In this document: positions 5,239 through 6,347 of the stretch, in pieces | Position numbering within the stretch: the stretch's first letter is position 1 | How the letters are laid out: every line of letters begins with the position of its first letter | Assembly (NCBI GenBank): GCA_003446605.1 | Contig: DMDF01000153.1 | Span: 1-6,347 of the forward strand | Direction: 5' to 3' | Length of the DNA: 6,347 bases | Origin: Anaerolineaceae bacterium | GTDB lineage: Bacteria; Chloroflexota; Anaerolineae; Anaerolineales; Anaerolineaceae | Translations under genes and position numbers: made by a program | The notes under the pieces: generated by a model | What the model was told of the DNA's origin: nothing | The model's input: only the letters and a program-made list of their open reading frames with translations | Databases searched by the model: none

Positions 5239-6039
5239 TCATCCCTCCTTTGCAAACACTTTGGATAGCTTGGTGATGAAATCTTCTTTGTGACTCATGT
5301 CAATCAGAGGGATTTCATCTCCGGTCAACCGGGCAGCAATATTGCGAAAAGCTGCACCAGCACGCGATTTCGGATTGAGAACCACCGGTTGCCCTTTATT
5401 GGTGCTTACCAGCACATGTTCGTCATCCGGCACAATACCCAACAATTTGATGGCAAGCAGTTCCAAAACATCATCTGCTTCCATCATGTCGCCTCGTTTG
5501 ATCATATCCGCATTCACTCTGTTGAGGATCAATGACGCCGGACCTTTTTCCAGGGCTTCAATGAGACCGATGATGCGATCCGCATCGCGTACCGCCGACA
5601 CATCCGGATTGGTCACAACGATCGCTTCATCAGCAGGAGCGATCGCATTCTTGAAGCCCCCTTCGATGCCAGCGGGAGAATCCAGCAGGATAAAATCCAT
5701 CTCTTCGCGAATGCTCTCACATAAGTCGATCATCTCACTGGGAGTGACGGCATTTTTATCGCGTGTTTGAGCTGCCGGGATCAAGAAAAGGGTGTCAAAA
5801 CGTTTATCGCGAATCATCGCCTGGTTGATCTTGCAATGCCCTTCTACCACATCAACCAGATCATAAACGATACGATTTTCCAAACCCAACACAATATCCA
5901 GATTGCGCAAACCGATATCGCTATCAATGCAGGTTACTTTCTTGCCCATTTGTGCCAGTGCAACGCTGATGTTGGCGGTGGCGGTGGTTTTTCCCACCCC
6001 ACCCTTTCCTGATGTGATTGTGATGATACGAGCTGTCAT
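5239..6039 (-). CDS. minD: Septum site-determining ATPase MinD
   Basis: A membrane-associated ParA/MinD-type ATPase that recruits MinC to the membrane and is displaced by MinE. The 266 residues match the family's usual length. The deviant Walker A KGGVGKTT (12-19) has the signature first lysine. DSDIGLRNLDIVLG (39-52) is the switch I region. ILLDSPAGIEGG (117-128) is Walker B and switch II. ILNRV (171-175) is the base-binding strand. The C-terminal EDFITKLSKVFAKEG (252-266) has the alternating hydrophobic and basic pattern of the membrane-targeting amphipathic helix. The start is supported by AAAGGAG (6044-6050), four bases from the ATG. It lies 19 bases after minC and runs directly into minE, so the three are one transcript. 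Nothing is missing from the catalytic residues I can see. Confidence 0.98.
   Translation of the reverse strand: MTARIITITSGKGGVGKTTATANISVALAQMGKKVTCIDSDIGLRNLDIVLGLENRIVYDLVDVVEGHCKINQAMIRDKRFDTLFLIPAAQTRDKNAVTPSEMIDLCESIREEMDFILLDSPAGIEGGFKNAIAPADEAIVVTNPDVSAVRDADRIIGLIEALEKGPASLILNRVNADMIKRGDMMEADDVLELLAIKLLGIVPDDEHVLVSTNKGQPVVLNPKSRAGAAFRNIAARLTGDEIPLIDMSHKEDFITKLSKVFAKEG
5244..5250 (-). promoter_or_regulatory. Ribosome binding site that decides the minE start
   Basis: AAGGAGG on the minus strand lies within the last codons of minD. It is one base before the ATG at 5242 and seven bases before the ATG at 5236. Normal spacing supports the second ATG as the minE start. Confidence 0.7.
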
Positions 6040-6058
6040 AGATCTCCTTTAAGATACA

Positions 6059-6347
6059 TTAATGCTTCCAGTTTGTAAAAACCAGTTCCGAATTCTGGCA
6101 ATTGATTTTAACAGGTTTTGAATATTGCACCCCTTTTTTCCCCGCCATGCCTGCAATTTGTACCTGGATCGGTTTTAATTCCAGCGCACAGATGACAGCC
6201 TGTTTATCTCCTTTAGCTCCGGCTGTGACCTGCCCGCGCACACATCCCCAGATGATCACATTTCCATCTGCCATAATCTCCGCACCCGGATTGACATCCC
6301 CCAGCACGACCACACTCCCGGGATAATTTACCTTCATGCCGGACCGC
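6059..6347 (-). CDS. minC: Septum site-determining protein MinC, C-terminal part (cut by window edge)
   Basis: MinC is the FtsZ polymerisation inhibitor carried to the membrane by MinD. Only the C-terminal beta-helix domain, about 95 residues, is in the window. This domain mediates dimerisation and MinD binding. The visible motif RSG, then GSVVVLGDVNPGAEIMADGN, then GCVRGQVTAGA and AVICALELKPIQVQIAG, is characteristic of MinC. The frame stays open to the right edge, and the family's conserved RSG precedes the ATG at 6337. That ATG is therefore internal (Met where many MinCs have Gln), and the true start lies beyond the window. The N-terminal FtsZ-inhibiting domain cannot be assessed. The stop TAA is followed by 19 bases and then minD. 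Confidence 0.95.
   Translation of the reverse strand, partial: RSGMKVNYPGSVVVLGDVNPGAEIMADGNVIIWGCVRGQVTAGAKGDKQAVICALELKPIQVQIAGMAGKKGVQYSKPVKINCQNSELVFTNWKH

Noticed and set aside
6335..6337. ATG at 6337 as the minC start
   Set aside because: The frame continues upstream with the conserved RSG of MinC, and the N-terminal domain would be missing. The gene is cut by the window edge.
1..6347. CRISPR arrays, toxin-antitoxin pairs, or a complete mobile element
   Set aside because: No regularly spaced repeats, no transposase or recombinase frame and no paired small genes of that kind are visible on either strand.

Overview
The window looks like ordinary bacterial chromosome. It holds six protein genes (one cut by the right edge) and one tRNA gene. 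Gene content and order suggest a bacterium that carries a complete MinCDE system next to a RodA-type elongation gene. An Anaerolineae-like member of Chloroflexota is my best guess, from the divergent ATP-type PEP carboxykinase and the min-rodA order, but nothing in the window proves it; Clostridia and relatives share a similar min-rodA arrangement.

Left part (1-1891): a plus-strand phosphoenolpyruvate carboxykinase gene (97-1572) converges on a small minus-strand gene for a three-helix membrane protein (1643-1891). The small gene has a strong Shine-Dalgarno sequence and probably its own promoter.

Middle (1892-2377): a gene-poor, AT-rich stretch. From left to right it holds an 18-bp inverted repeat upstream of the small membrane gene, a long hairpin terminator oriented for minus-strand transcripts, a doubtful plus-strand mini-ORF with a phased slippery heptamer, a short sequence resembling one end of an IS3-family element, and a tRNA-Gln(CUG) gene on the minus strand with a plausible promoter of its own.

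Right part (2378-6347): a tightly packed minus-strand run in the order minC (3' part only), minD, minE, rodA, gltX. Gaps are about 2-20 bases, so this is almost certainly one operon. MinC, MinD and MinE place the division site by inhibiting FtsZ away from mid-cell. RodA polymerises side-wall glycan strands. GltX charges tRNA with glutamate. The operon promoter lies beyond the right edge. Transcription probably ends at the hairpin at 2031-2069, beyond the tRNA gene.

I see no clearly new defence or mobile system. The points most worth a second look are the IS-end-like relic beside the tRNA, the slippery-heptamer mini-ORF, the inverted repeat before the membrane protein gene, the divergent PEP carboxykinase motifs, and the placement of a U1-A72 tRNA-Gln directly behind gltX.
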